Shown here in pieces: positions 20,497 to 30,919 of a DNA stretch of 64,000 bases. The stretch comes from Medakamo hakoo. Taxonomy: Eukaryota; Chlorophyta; Trebouxiophyceae; Coccomyxaceae. The number at the start of each line of letters is the position of its first letter. Within the stretch, counting starts at the first letter, position 1. The stretch spans positions 1,219,614 through 1,283,613 of the forward strand of contig CP089450.1 in assembly GCA_026636295.1 (NCBI GenBank), in the 5' to 3' direction. A model generated the notes under the pieces. That model made no database searches, was not told where the DNA came from, and was given only the letters and a program-made list of their open reading frames with translations. The position numbers were made by a program, and so were the translations under genes.

Positions 20497-21884
20497 TTAC
20501 GGCGGCGGGGTCACGCAGTCGGTCGACGACGACGCGGTCGGCGTCGTCGTGTTGGTGCCGGACGGGCAGGCGATGCGGTCCGTCGCCAGCGAGCGCTGGA
20601 CACCGCCCACGCAGTAGAAGGCGTAGCCGCACTGCTCGCACGGGCCGTACACATTGTCGGCCGCGTAGTAGCCAGGCGTGCATTCGATCAAGCACTGGCT
20701 GCGGGAGGAGGCCGTCGTCAAGCCGTCGGTCGTCGTCCCAGCCGGGCACGCAATCCTGCTGGGGTCCGCCAACGTTTGGAAGCCGCCAGGGCAGTAGTAG
20801 TCAATCCCGCACGGTTTGCATTGGGAAGCCTGCTGCAGCAGGGCGCGGCGGTGCGCCGCAGCCGTGGAGTAACCGGGCGAGCAGTAGTATTTCCCAGTAA
20901 TCTTGGACACCTTGTCGTACTTCAAGGTATCAGCTTGTTCAACTTGAAGGCGCGGCGCGCGGGCGTGTGTGTGTGTGTGTGTGTGTGTGTGGGAGGTGGG
21001 CGAGTATGAGCGGGTGGGAAGACGTCGCGGGGTTGTGTGAGGCGGACAACGAAAAAAAAAGCGGTGCATCGAGGGCGACCTCCTCACCTTTGTCGCCCAC
21101 AATGTTGACGCCCTCGCTGACCAGCTCGGTCTTCTTGGACACGACCGCGTCCAGGGCGGCCTCCGTCTTGTTGGTGATGGCCTGCTCAATCTTGGCGGTT
21201 TCCTGGATGTTTTGGGGAGGGGAGGATGGGGAGGGAGGAGGTGTGGGAGGATGAGAGCGAGGAAGAGAGACAGATGGAGGCAGTGGCACTGCCGCCCCCT
21301 ACTCAGGGGGGTGACGAATTTTGCCAACGGCAAAATGCGAGGCCTCATGTCATGCCTGTCTGTGAAGAGACACACAAAACCCTGTGCACCCGTTGCACAG
21401 GGTTTTGTGCAACAACACACAACCTCTCGGCCCCGCGCGCAGTGGACTCCGACCAACGCACCGCCTTGAGCTTGGCAATAAAGTCCATGGGGCCAGCCTG
21501 GTTGTGTGTGCGTGATTGAGGGGATGCAGGAGCGGTGAGGGGCGGGCGGGCGGGCCGTTGAAGGGGGTGTGTGTGCCTGATCGAGCACACATCATTCAAA
21601 AATACGGCGGCGGTGCACGAGCTGGCGACGCGCGGGTCAGCCACCAGCGCCCCCGCTGTGCCACCCACACGGCGCGCAGCTGCACGAGCGTGCGGGCAAC
21701 TCAAAGGGAGTGCCACCGGTGCGTGCTCCGGGCAAAAGAAATTCAAATCAATGCGGAATGACAGGTCAGTCGCAACGCAGGGCCCGCACGCAAGCGCACC
21801 GCCCGCCCCACCCCCCTTGCCCCGCCGCACCTGGACAGACTGGGCGAGGGCCAGGCCCGCGACGGCGAGGAAGGCGATGCGCAT
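20497..21884 (-). CDS. Secreted Cys-rich protein with ephrin-receptor-like (GCC) repeats (4 exons)
   Basis: Exons 21831-21884, 21462-21497, 21088-21202 and 20497-20942 splice in frame to about 216 residues. Exon 1 encodes an 18-residue leader (MRIAFLAVAGLALAQSVQ). The 36-bp exon 2 adds AGPMDFIAKLKA. Exon 3 encodes a Lys/Glu/Val-rich probable helix. Exon 4 holds three Cys-rich repeats with C-x-P-G-x-Y/F patterns: YYCSPGYS, YYCPGGFQ-ACPAGT, and CTPGYYA-YCVGGVQ-ACPSGT. These resemble the GCC2/GCC3 or ephrin-receptor-like modules common in secreted protist proteins. It is probably extracellular, but I do not recognise a specific function. Intron 2 carries a 16-bp perfect hairpin. Confidence 0.75.
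21373..21409. repeat. Perfect inverted repeat (16-bp arms, 5-base loop) inside an intron
   Basis: The left arm 21373-21388 and right arm 21394-21409 are exact reverse complements around the loop CCCGT. It lies in the intron between exons 2 and 3 of the Cys-rich gene. A second small palindrome, ATTTTGCC-AAC-GGCAAAAT, lies about 50 bp away at about 21315-21334. Confidence 0.95.
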
Positions 21885-22217
21885 GGTGTGTTGCGGTGGA
21901 GAGGGCCGGAGGAGGGGAGGGCACTCGAGGTATAGGGGGGATGGAAATGTGAACAGAGAGAGGCTCCACAGCCAGGGTCGTTTATGAATTTTGCCAAAGG
22001 AATGGAGTGGGCTGACGATTTTTGCCACGACCCCTCTCAAGGCTGTTTTTTGTGTGGACCGGCGGCTGGAGGCGGCCGCTGGCTTTTGTGTGTGCCTCAG
22101 CATCACGTGTCCGCCACCCAACGGTTGCGGTCGTACACTATGCCGCCCACGCCGCGCCGGTGTCCAGTGACCGCTGCTCTAAGCTATCTGGCTCCTGTTT
22201 TTTTGCCTAAATTGTGC
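21885..22217. other. Intergenic region between Cys-rich gene and GT90 gene
   Basis: 333 bp, promoter side of the Cys-rich gene and 3' side of the GT90 gene. It contains ATTTTGCCAAAGG and ATTTTTGCCACG near 21987-22030, echoing the small palindrome in the intron. Nothing else is recognised. Confidence 0.45.
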
Positions 22218-23686
22218 CTACTCCACGCTATACAGCTCACCCCCACGCTCCCGCACCGCCGCCCGCGCCACTGCTCGGCCGAGCCCATTGTTCAGCGCGG
22301 CGTCCATAAATCCGTGCCCGTCCATGTACGCGCGTCCAGCGATGCCGATGCGCTCACATGCACCCGCGTTTTGCTCTGCCTCACACCAATCCACCGCGGC
22401 CGTCAGATTGCTAAAGTCATGCGCGACTGGGACGTAATGCACCCAGGCTACTAACCGGTCCTCCATCAGCCAGGAACACATGGTGGGGGGGGGCATGATG
22501 ACGGCGGAGCGCGACCACAGTGCCCATTTCAGATTCGTGGCTACATCGTAACCTTCCGCCGAGATCAGGTACCGGTAGCGCAGCATCACTTCTCGCGGCA
22601 CGCTGGGCTTGGTCGTGGCGTGCAGCATCGCGTCTTTGGTCGCGTTTCCCGTCGAAGCTGGCAACATTGTCATGCCCACGTCCACGTGTGCGTCGTCGGA
22701 CCCAGCCCACTTTGTGAGCAGATGGAACCGGGACGACTGCGTTTTTTCTTTAATCGCGCCTGTCGCAGCACCCCGCCAAAACGCGACCGGCAGCTTGTCT
22801 GCCCAGGGCACGTCGTGTGCGTCGTTGGAGGCCTGTGAGTTTTTTTTTTTTTTTTGAGGGTGGATGGAGATGATGTCGGCAATCGTGTGTTGAGTGCAGA
22901 CGCTGCGAGTGCAGCGATCACGCCCCCTTCTCGTCCCCTGCCTGCCCGTCTCTCTCGCGTCGGGCCAAAAAAATGTGACGCGCTCCAGACTCCTGCGGAC
23001 GCGCCTCCCTGACGGTGCACAAAAGCAAACGGCCGCACGACTCTGTGCCACCCACCCTCCCAACCATCCCAACCTTTTTTTACCTTGTCGAACTCAAAGT
23101 GGCGGGCCCGGTTCAAGTCGAGTAGAACTGTCGACCGACACCCGCACGGCCGGGCTTTGGCAAAGACGACGCGAGAAAAGCAGGTGGTCACATCGCCGAC
23201 CACGTAGCCGGCTGTGGTGGGTGGGGCGAGTGCGCACGCGTCGGCGATGTAGGTCGGCAAAGCGCCCTGGCGGGCGACGGGCGAGTCCGGGCCTAAACCC
23301 TGGCGGGTCAGCTCGGCGGAGAGCGTGGCGGGATCTGCGGCACACACGGACGCGTTGAGCATGACCAGTCGCCCCTTGGCGTGGGCGGCGTTTGCAGACG
23401 ACCTTCCACGCCCAGCCACCGGCGCGCTTGTTGCGACATGCAATGCTGCAGCCGCCCGGGATGGCTCAGCCGACGCATCTGCATCTCCCGGCCCGTGCAC
23501 ATAGTACTGCAGGCGGGCGCTGTGGTGGAGGTGGTGGGGTGGTGGCCGCGATGCAGGGCGAGCTGGCGCGCTCAGTCCATTCCAACGCCCACCCACCTGC
23601 CGCGTCGCCAGGCCGGCGCAAGCAGCAGCAACGGCAAGCAACAGGCACACGCCCACGCGCCTGCTGGGCAGCTGGCAGGCGTGCAT
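22218..23686 (-). CDS. GT90 (CAP10-like) glycosyltransferase (2 exons)
   Basis: Exon 1 is 23084-23686 and exon 2 is 22218-22832. Joined in phase 0 across a 251-bp intron they give 405 residues. A basic-then-hydrophobic N-terminus (RRVGVCLLLAVAAACAGL) predicts a type II anchor. Exon 2 carries the family core: PWADKLPVAFWRGAATG, a region ending in DVGM, then RYRYLISAEGYDVATNLKWA with SRSAVIMPP and EDRLVAWVHYVPV (about residues 285-345). This matches the CAP10/GT90 family, whose members include capsule xylosyltransferases of Cryptococcus and protein O-glucosyltransferases. The acceptor here is unknown. The acceptor splice site is preceded by a T-rich tract. Confidence 0.82.
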
Positions 23687-24004
23687 GTGGGGAGGGCAGC
23701 CCCTGCGTGGGTGGCTGATGAAGGATTTGCGTGTGCACAGTGCGATGAGGAGGAAAGGAGAAAAACGAGGCGGTCTACAAGACTTTATGAGGACAAAAAA
23801 ACAGGGCCCGCCCTTGTGCATGACGGCAAGGCGCCCCCTGGGGGCGCCGCTGCCCTACTTCTGTTGCGAGGCGCCAGCACCAACTTTGTATTTTTTTGTG
23901 AAAAAAAAAAGCTTGGCCCAGCAGGAAGGGCAGGCACGCACACCTGCCTGCTGGTAAGTTGGTTGCCGCGCAGCGTCGCTGATTGTGGTCAGTCGCACTG
24001 TGTT
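23687..24004. other. Intergenic region between GT90 gene and giant paralog B
   Basis: 318 bp, promoter side of GT90 and 3' side of giant glycosyltransferase B. It has an A-rich run at about 23898-23910 and otherwise no recognisable feature. Confidence 0.45.
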
Positions 24005-27000
24005 TCAAAAAGAGAATACTTCGGCCCGGGCGCCATCGGCAAAATGCTTGAGCCGGGCGTGCTGGGCAGGGGTGGCGGCGGCGGGCAAGTGGATGGTGGG
24101 TGGTTGCATGTCTCCTACCGCCGCTGCCCACGCCTCGGCCAGCGCGCGTACGGCGGTGGCGTGTTCTGCCGCGCGCCACACGTCGGCGGACGCGGGGTGG
24201 GCGCGCGTGTTTGCGCCATGACTGTGGTCACTTCCACCATCTAGCAGCCACCCCACACTGGCCGGCAGCAGGCCTGGGTTGTCGGCGTGCACCGCGGCCA
24301 GGGCTGTGCCACCGATGACGGCCGACCATGGTTTGTGGGCTGGTGGGCGCGACAGGGTGACAAGCTCAGCGCCACCGGCCTCGCCCAAGCCCAGGGCCGG
24401 GGCCAGGACGGCGTCGTGGAAGTCGGCCGCGGTGATGGGGGGCGAGGTCGGCGGCAGGATGAGCGTGGCGCGTTTGGCAGACGTCAAGTCGGCGGGACGG
24501 TCCGGGCGAGCCAGCCAGCGGGTGAGCGTGGTCAAGTCTTCGGCCAGCACGGCGGGCGGGATGTGGACGGCCAGTCGGTCGAGCGTGGCGGGCGGGATTG
24601 TCGTGCCGTTGAGCTTGTGGATGGCTGCCGCGCGTTGGCAGGCCGCAAATTCAACCACGTCCGCCCAGGGCGAGGAGGCCAGGGTGGAAGGTGGGGTGGG
24701 CGTGCGTCGGACCAGGCGTGCCAGCGGGTCGGTGGACGGGGCGGGCACGTCAGCCAGCGTGACGATCTTTGTTGACCCCGGCCACGCGCCGACACGCCGC
24801 CACGCGCCCGTTAGGAGTACGGGCGAGTTGGGTGGTGTGAGTGTTAGGATGGCAGCAGCAGCCGCGTCCAGGCTGCCATGGTCCAAAGCCACCATGCTCA
24901 CGTCCCTGCTGGACCGGCGCCCGTCCACCACACAATGGTAAGCAGGCGGCAGGGCGGCGACCGCCGCGTCGATGAGGGTGGCCAAAGGCGAGGTGAAGGA
25001 CGGCGACAGCGCGGCGTCCAGCTCGTCTCTGTGCGTCGGCGCGCCGTCAAACGGGACGACTTGGCCGACGTGCCCACCCGTCGCGGCTTGCAAGGCAGCC
25101 AGGCTGGGGAAGGCGACGACGGCGGCGTTTGACTTGAGCACCGCTGCCGCCGGCACGGTCGTGCCGGTTGCGCCCACCTTGAAACCGGGCAGCACTGCGC
25201 ACGCAATGTGATGCTGGCGCACAAACCGCTCGAATGCCGCGTGCAGGGCCAGGGCACGGCTAATGGACGCAAAGGAAGACAGGCGTAGAGGGGTTGCGGC
25301 CAGAACGGCATGGTTGGCGCAGGCGAATGGTTTGACGCCCGTCTGGGCGGGCGACCACAAGCCGACGGCCGCCAGGGCGGCGGGAGTGGTGGGACTGGTG
25401 TCGTACGTCACAACAGCCGCAACATTGGCTCTCGCGGACTCTGTCCACAGCGGGCCCGTGAAACTGGAGGCGGGCGGGAACAGGTCGGGTGGCAGAGGTG
25501 TGGGCTGTTGTCGTTGATTCCCGGCCGGTGGCGTCTCCAGCCAGGCCGTGGCTTTGGCAGGCACCAGCAGCGGGCCTTGCGCGGCGGACCCACCACTCAC
25601 GGCATGTGGCCGCTCCTCCGCCAAAGTCAGCAGATGCTGCGAATACGGCCGCAGGATGACGGACCCCAAGCTTAATGTAAAGGTCGAGAAGCCTTCACGG
25701 GCGAGCGCACGCAGCGTGTGGATGGTGCGGGCTTCGACCGTCAGCTTGCCCTCGCCCGCCAGCAGCGCCCTCAGCGGCGCCAGGCGCGAAACCACTGCAT
25801 ACCCGGCTTCGTCCATGGCCAGGAAGGCGGCGTTGCGCAGTTCGCCCGCTTTCATCAGTCCCGCGTGCAAGTGCGCCAATAACGCTTCATCACCCGCGGT
25901 CAACCCAGCAGGCGCCACGACCACACTCACGACTTTGCCCACATCCAGCCGGCGCACGACAGCGTCCAGCCCTGACGCCCGGAGCCGACGAGGCACGTGC
26001 ACAAATGCAATGTCAGGGTTGCCATAGTACGCCGGGCTGGAAAAACGTGTCGTGTCCACGGGCACGGCCATGGCGGAATAGGACCGTGGGTTGTCATACG
26101 CGCGGTCGCCCGCACCCGTGAGATGGAGCGCCACGTCAAAGGGCACGCGCGCGCCGTGCTTGGCTCTCGCTGCGTTGATGAGCTCACGCAACTCCGGCCC
26201 CAGCCTGTAAAGTGCGTTGCCATTGACGTGGTCGCGCAAATGGGCGTGCGGGCTGGCACGGTTGACCGTCAGCTTGCAGCCACCGTGTTCCGCGCCCGTC
26301 CAGCAGGCGCCGCGCCCACGCGACCCGCTGATGAGGAGATGGGGGTGTTGGAGCATGGGCTGCAGCAGCGCGTCCAGCCAGCCGTGGGTGGCCGCGCAAC
26401 AGTCGGTCTCCATGAGGTGGACAAACGAGTAGGATGGAAGAGCCATGGAGACGACGATGCCTGGGTTGGTCGTCGCAGCGCCGACCGCCGCCGGGGACGT
26501 CGATACCTCCGGCCGCAGGCTGCCGTCAAGCAAACCCGTCATGACGTGGTAAAACACGGCGTTGGGGCCTTCATACGAGCTGAATCTGCCGCGGGCTTCG
26601 TCGATGTCGTAAATGTCCGCTGCCAAGACGACCGGATGTGCCATGACCCGGGGGCGGGGGCTGATGTGGGCTGTGCTGGCCGCGACGGCGGCCGTGATGC
26701 CGGCGATGCGGGCGTGGAGACTGTCCGCCGATTTTGAGTCGCCCGCCAGCGTAACCAGCACATCAAAGGCCTGGTTTGTCAGGGACGGCGTCCAGTTGCG
26801 GAACAGGCATGTCAGTGCGGCGCGGAGATAAGCGTCCGGCTCGGAGACGTGGACGGGCAGCCACAGGAGCAGTGCCGGCGTCGTGGGTGGTGGTGGTGCG
26901 TTGTCATGCACAGCTGCCGCAGCAGCCGTCCCCACGGCGAGCAGCGCGGCCAGTGCACACTTCCAGTGACGGGGACCGCCGCCGCCGACGCGGCGGCGGC

Positions 27001-27007
27001 GGGGCAT
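24005..27007 (-). CDS. Giant multi-module putative glycosyltransferase, paralog B
   Basis: A single exon of 1000 residues from the ATG at 27007. A hydrophobic leader follows the Arg-rich N-terminus. Module 1 aligns with paralog A throughout: LLWLPVHVSEP, SSYEGPNAVFYHVM, HLMETDCCAATHGWLD (putative metal site ETD), HVNGNALYRLGPEL, and YDNPRSYSAMAVPVD. Module 2 corresponds to the GT77-like part of paralog A but is shorter. At the expected acidic site it reads TLSLGSVILRPYS where A has VIGSDAAMVRPD, so that module may be inactive. Module 3 ends PAQHARLKHFADGARAEVFSF. It lies in inverted orientation to paralog A, about 5.8 kb away, which suggests an inverted duplication followed by divergence. Confidence 0.68.
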   Translation of the reverse strand: MPRRRRVGGGGPRHWKCALAALLAVGTAAAAAVHDNAPPPPTTPALLLWLPVHVSEPDAYLRAALTCLFRNWTPSLTNQAFDVLVTLAGDSKSADSLHARIAGITAAVAASTAHISPRPRVMAHPVVLAADIYDIDEARGRFSSYEGPNAVFYHVMTGLLDGSLRPEVSTSPAAVGAATTNPGIVVSMALPSYSFVHLMETDCCAATHGWLDALLQPMLQHPHLLISGSRGRGACWTGAEHGGCKLTVNRASPHAHLRDHVNGNALYRLGPELRELINAARAKHGARVPFDVALHLTGAGDRAYDNPRSYSAMAVPVDTTRFSSPAYYGNPDIAFVHVPRRLRASGLDAVVRRLDVGKVVSVVVAPAGLTAGDEALLAHLHAGLMKAGELRNAAFLAMDEAGYAVVSRLAPLRALLAGEGKLTVEARTIHTLRALAREGFSTFTLSLGSVILRPYSQHLLTLAEERPHAVSGGSAAQGPLLVPAKATAWLETPPAGNQRQQPTPLPPDLFPPASSFTGPLWTESARANVAAVVTYDTSPTTPAALAAVGLWSPAQTGVKPFACANHAVLAATPLRLSSFASISRALALHAAFERFVRQHHIACAVLPGFKVGATGTTVPAAAVLKSNAAVVAFPSLAALQAATGGHVGQVVPFDGAPTHRDELDAALSPSFTSPLATLIDAAVAALPPAYHCVVDGRRSSRDVSMVALDHGSLDAAAAAILTLTPPNSPVLLTGAWRRVGAWPGSTKIVTLADVPAPSTDPLARLVRRTPTPPSTLASSPWADVVEFAACQRAAAIHKLNGTTIPPATLDRLAVHIPPAVLAEDLTTLTRWLARPDRPADLTSAKRATLILPPTSPPITAADFHDAVLAPALGLGEAGGAELVTLSRPPAHKPWSAVIGGTALAAVHADNPGLLPASVGWLLDGGSDHSHGANTRAHPASADVWRAAEHATAVRALAEAWAAAVGDMQPPTIHLPAAATPAQHARLKHFADGARAEVFSF

Positions 27008-27198
27008 GCGTGTGCGTGCGTGGTTTCAGATGCGGGGCGGCGCGTCACTCGACTTGTGAGGGCGGAGCCATGACGGGTTGATGTGAATGTGGAGAGTGCG
27101 TATTACACATGCACGGCACAAAAAGAGAGAGGGAGGCAATCCCTGTCATGGCTCTCATGTAGGGAAACAAAAGAGAGAGACGGACCCCCCCCGACCCA

Positions 27199-27243
<45 letters not shown>

Positions 27244-27331
27244 AAAACAGCCCCACCCACGGCGCCAGGGAACACACAAAACCAAACGCCGTGTCCAAGG
27301 AGGCACGCGTGGCGATGTCAGAGTCCTTTCT
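27008..27331. other. Intergenic region with a 30-base poly-C run
   Basis: 324 bp between giant paralog B (its start side) and the dehydrogenase gene (its 3' side). It contains an uninterrupted run of about 30 C at 27200-27229 followed by (CA)n to about 27244. No gene is seen. Confidence 0.6.
27200..27229. repeat. Poly-C run of about 30
   Basis: A 30-base C homopolymer followed by (CA)n, upstream of giant glycosyltransferase B. Confidence 0.95.
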
Positions 27332-28648
27332 TCACGATTGCACGGCCGACACCTGGATCTTGATGGGCGAGCCTTCAGCTGCGGCGGTGGCTTTGTCTGC
27401 GACGGCCGCCGGCGCGGCCGCCGACGCGGCGGGCGCCAGGCCGGGCGCGGCCTGGACTTCGGCGACGGACGTTGGTGCGGCGGTCTGCCCAGCGACAGGG
27501 GCGCACAGCCATTCGACGACCGGGGTGGGGGATGCCTTCAATACCCCGAAATCCACGCCCGCCTGGGGCATGGCAATGCAGATCAGGTCGAATTTTTCCG
27601 CTAGAGTCGGCGCGGTCCAGTCCGCGTCCGCCAGCACGGCCATGCCGTCGATGTCGGCTTTGCCAGCCCCGGCCAGCGGGTCGTGGATGGTCACGTTTTT
27701 GCCCAGACGGCGCAACGCTTGCGCCAGCTCCAGGCCCGGCGAGTGAATCATCAGCGCCTGCCCCGGTTTAAAACCAACACCGCTGACCAGGATGCGGGAC
27801 GCAGACGGGTGCTTGGCGACCAGGGCGGCCGCCCGTGCGGCCGGCCGGGCCGCGTTTGTCTTCATTGCGCTCTCCAACAGGGGCAACTCGTTATTGACTA
27901 AAAGGTAATGCGGGTTGACGGGGATGCACGGCCCACCCGCGCCCAGCCCCGGCGTGAAAGGCATGTACCCATACGGTTTGGTCGCACACGCCGTCACCAT
28001 CTCATAAGGGTCAATGCCGTGCGCGCCGCACGCGTCGGCAATCTCGTTGGCGTACGCGATGTTGATCAGGCGGAAACAGTTTTCAAACAGCTTGCTCATT
28101 TCCGCGGTTTCCAGGGTGGAGACGGGGACGACGGCGTCAAAGACGGCGCCGTACAGGGACTGGAGACGTTCCATGGACGGCTCGTCGATGGCGGCCAGGA
28201 CTTTGGGGACGGCGTACGCGGGCGGGTCGACCCGGCCCGGGTCCACACGCTCAGGCGAGAAACCAATGAACAGGCCACGCTCACGTAAAGGGGCCAGGAC
28301 GCGGCGCGTCGTGCCCACCGCGACGGAGCTTTCAACAACGACAGCCGCGCCGGGCTTGGCCAGGCCCGCCACCGTCGCAACAGCCGCGTCTAAATACGTC
28401 AGGTCAATGCCCCCCGCCCCACCATCCCGGATCGGCGTCGGCACCGCAATGCAAAACAGGTCGGCGACCCCGGCTTTTTCGGGGGACGTCGCAAACTCCA
28501 GATTCGGGTGGGCGCCGTGCACGCGTTTGAGGTGTTCGACCCGCGCCGCGGAGACGTCGTAGCCCAACACTTTAAACTTGCGGGCAAAGACAGACACCAG
28601 GTGTTCACCCACAAAGCCGACGCCCACCACGCAGACCTGGGGAGCCAT
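27332..28648 (-). CDS. UDP-glucose/GDP-mannose dehydrogenase-family nucleotide-sugar dehydrogenase (WecC/WbpA-like)
   Basis: 438 residues from the ATG at 28648 (GCC-ATG-G). The frame extends far upstream but without similarity. It begins with a Rossmann NAD site (VCVVGVGFVGEHL). A middle domain follows with ETAEMSKLFENCFRLINIA and ANEIADACGAHGID, and the catalytic Cys lies in GAGGPCIPVNPHYL (about residue 240), then a C-terminal nucleotide-sugar domain with GVGFKPGQAL and VTIHDPLA. The PCIPVNPHYL form is typical of UDP-N-acetyl-hexosamine 6-dehydrogenases of bacterial surface polysaccharide loci more than of ordinary UDP-glucose dehydrogenase, so a UDP-HexNAc-uronate is a plausible product. 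There is no leader, so it is cytosolic. The last ~60 residues are an Ala-rich extension. Confidence 0.85.
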   Translation of the reverse strand: MAPQVCVVGVGFVGEHLVSVFARKFKVLGYDVSAARVEHLKRVHGAHPNLEFATSPEKAGVADLFCIAVPTPIRDGGAGGIDLTYLDAAVATVAGLAKPGAAVVVESSVAVGTTRRVLAPLRERGLFIGFSPERVDPGRVDPPAYAVPKVLAAIDEPSMERLQSLYGAVFDAVVPVSTLETAEMSKLFENCFRLINIAYANEIADACGAHGIDPYEMVTACATKPYGYMPFTPGLGAGGPCIPVNPHYLLVNNELPLLESAMKTNAARPAARAAALVAKHPSASRILVSGVGFKPGQALMIHSPGLELAQALRRLGKNVTIHDPLAGAGKADIDGMAVLADADWTAPTLAEKFDLICIAMPQAGVDFGVLKASPTPVVEWLCAPVAGQTAAPTSVAEVQAAPGLAPAASAAAPAAVADKATAAAEGSPIKIQVSAVQS

Positions 28649-29565
28649 GGCTGTTTTTTTGTTTTGTTTTGGGCAGGAGAAGGCGGGAGGTAATGCCGCC
28701 CGGGAAACTGCACGTCTGCGCGTCGCAGAGTGTGTCGGCGACCGGGTGACGCAACGCACAGAAATGTAAGTTTGAAAAGGATGTGTGGCTTTGCTTTTCG
28801 ATGAAACAAAAAGTGAGATGCGCCCCTCACACACGTGCGTGTGTTCCTGGGCTTCTCCGCCCCGCCTGGATACGTTGCGCCTTGACACGCCTTGCAACTC
28901 CGACCATACACTCCAGCCCTTTGCCCCCCGCCCCCGGTGTGCGTGCGCGTGCCGGCAAACAAACGACGGCGCACCACTCTTGCATGACATTCCTCCTCGA
29001 GCAACGCCCTGGCCCGGCCACGGCACAGCCCGTCTCATGATGATGCGCCGCATCATGATGCCCAGGTCACTGTTTGCGCCGACAGCAGATGGACCAGGCT
29101 CGACAGACCCGGGGAACGCGGGCCCGGGCGCTGACGACGTTGACGACGCGACCACCAGCGGCGCCAGGCCGTCGACCGCCACCACACCAGACGGGTGTGT
29201 GTGGGCGGCCTCAACTCGGTACACCAGCCGTGGAGGCGCGCGGCTGTGGCATTTTTTACTTTCCTCGTCCCCCAAGACGGACGCAGTCTCTCTTCCTTTT
29301 TTTTTGTAAGCAAGCCACAATGAATGAGAGTTTCTTTAGCTTCATACTCAAAGGGCCCCACACACTCTCTTTTACAGGGGCGAGTGGGTTCCTGGCGGCG
29401 CAAGCACATCAGCTCCGCTCGGGCGGCTTGCAACCCACGCGTCAGAGTCTCTCCCTCTGCCACAGGTCCTCTGCTGCTGTGTGCTGGTGCACGTCCTGCG
29501 CTCATCCCACACCACTCGCCCGGCCTCCCACCCCGCCGGCGGCGTGAGGTGCCCCACCACGCGCC
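28649..29565. other. Divergent intergenic region (dehydrogenase and transporter 1)
   Basis: 917 bp between outward-facing starts, so both promoters should be here. It includes a T-rich stretch directly upstream of the dehydrogenase ATG and a T-rich stretch at about 29295-29308. A long open frame on the minus strand runs into the dehydrogenase but is not protein-like. Nothing else is recognised. Confidence 0.5.
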
Positions 29566-30919
29566 ATGGGTGCGCACGTCGGCCACCACCGCCATCTCGC
29601 GGCTGCGGTGGCGGCCAAAACCGCTCTTGCGGCTGATGCTCAGGACGGCGGACGCACACCGGCCACCACCATCCCCACAAAAATCCACGTCGTCCACGTG
29701 AAAGCCGCCGAGCGCGCCCACCTGGCCCGCGTCGCGGGCCTGGCGTATTATGCTTTTGCGAGCATGGGCGCCCAATACTTTGTCAAGGTAGCGATGTGGA
29801 TGGGCGGGGACTGCCTCGCTTCTTTCCATCCGCTTCAAAAAACTCCTCCCGCCCGGTGCCAAGACCGACCACCTGACCGCGCCCGCCCTCGCACCAATGA
29901 ACAGTTCCTTTTCACAGGCTACGGCTTCACCTTCCCCCTCACCGTGGCTGTGTTGCAAGTGTTGTGCACGGTGCCAGCCGCGTACGTGACCATGCCGCAT
30001 GGGTTGGACTGGACAACGGCCGTGACGTGCCTCCCTCTAGCCGTCGTGCACACGCTCAACATGACGGCCGCCCTGGCGGGTGAGTGCGTGGACCGGGTGG
30101 GTGGTGGTGTCCTGCGTGTGCGTGGCTCTAAATGCTCGACTCGTCCCTCACCCGCACCCCCGCACCCTCCCCACCCCACCCCAAAACCCCACAGGCACGT
30201 GCGGGCTGAGCCTGCCCATGTTCATCGCCCTGCGCCGGTGCTGCATGCTGTTCACAATTGGCCTGGAACGGTGCTTGCTAGGCCGGGTGCACAAGACCGC
30301 GGCCGTCGGCTCAACCGGCCTCATGATCATTGGCGCCCTGCTCGCCGCGGCGACCGACCTCAACTTCAACCCGGCTGGCTACGCCGCCATCGGCGCCAAC
30401 AACCTGATGACCGCCCTGTACCTGGTCATGATGAAGCAGCCCCGCTTGGCGGCCGTGGACAGCAAAGCCATGCTGTTTTACAGTGCGGCGCTGTCGGTGC
30501 CTTTACTAGGGTTGGCGGCGCTGGTTGTGGGCGAACCCGCCAAAGTCGCGGCTTTTCCTGGTGCGGCTGCCCCTGGCTTTGCAGTCGTCCTGGCCTTGGC
30601 TGGCAGCATGGGAGTGTTCATCAACCACGCGACCATGGTGTGCACTCGAGCAAACGGTCCTCTCACCACCAGCGTCGTCGGCTCGGCGAAGAACATTGTC
30701 ATGACCGCCATCGGCATGCTGGCGTTTGGCGATTTCGTGTACGCGCCCTGGAACATGGCCGGGCTGGTGGTGAGTGCGGGCGGCACGGTGTGGTATGCTG
30801 TGTCGGAGTACAAAGGTTTGCGCCGCCGGGCGGCGGCCGAAGCGGCACGAGAGGATGAGGTTGGTGGCGGTCGTGGTGGTGGTGGTAATGGAAGCAGCGC
30901 CAAGCAGCCGCTGCTTTGA
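29566..30919 (+). CDS. Nucleotide-sugar / triose-phosphate transporter-family protein (3 exons)
   Basis: Exons 29566-29787, 29905-30079 and 30195-30919 join to 373 residues. For intron 1 the acceptor at 29904 (AATGAACAG) keeps the frame and gives FLFTGYGFTFPLTV; the next AG would shift the frame. The second junction splits a Gly codon. Multiple hydrophobic helices follow, with NNLMTALYLVMMKQP and SVVGSAKNIVMTAIGMLAFG, which are typical of the SLC35/TPT drug-metabolite transporters that exchange GDP- or UDP-sugars for nucleoside monophosphates in the Golgi. The tail AKQPLL is hydrophilic to neutral. The last codons and 3' UTR have an inverted copy at 39040-39285. Confidence 0.82.

Noticed and set aside
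28649-29320. Upstream extension of the dehydrogenase frame by about 220 residues
   Set aside because: The NAD-binding motif begins right after the ATG at 28648, as in the family, and the extension has no recognisable content.
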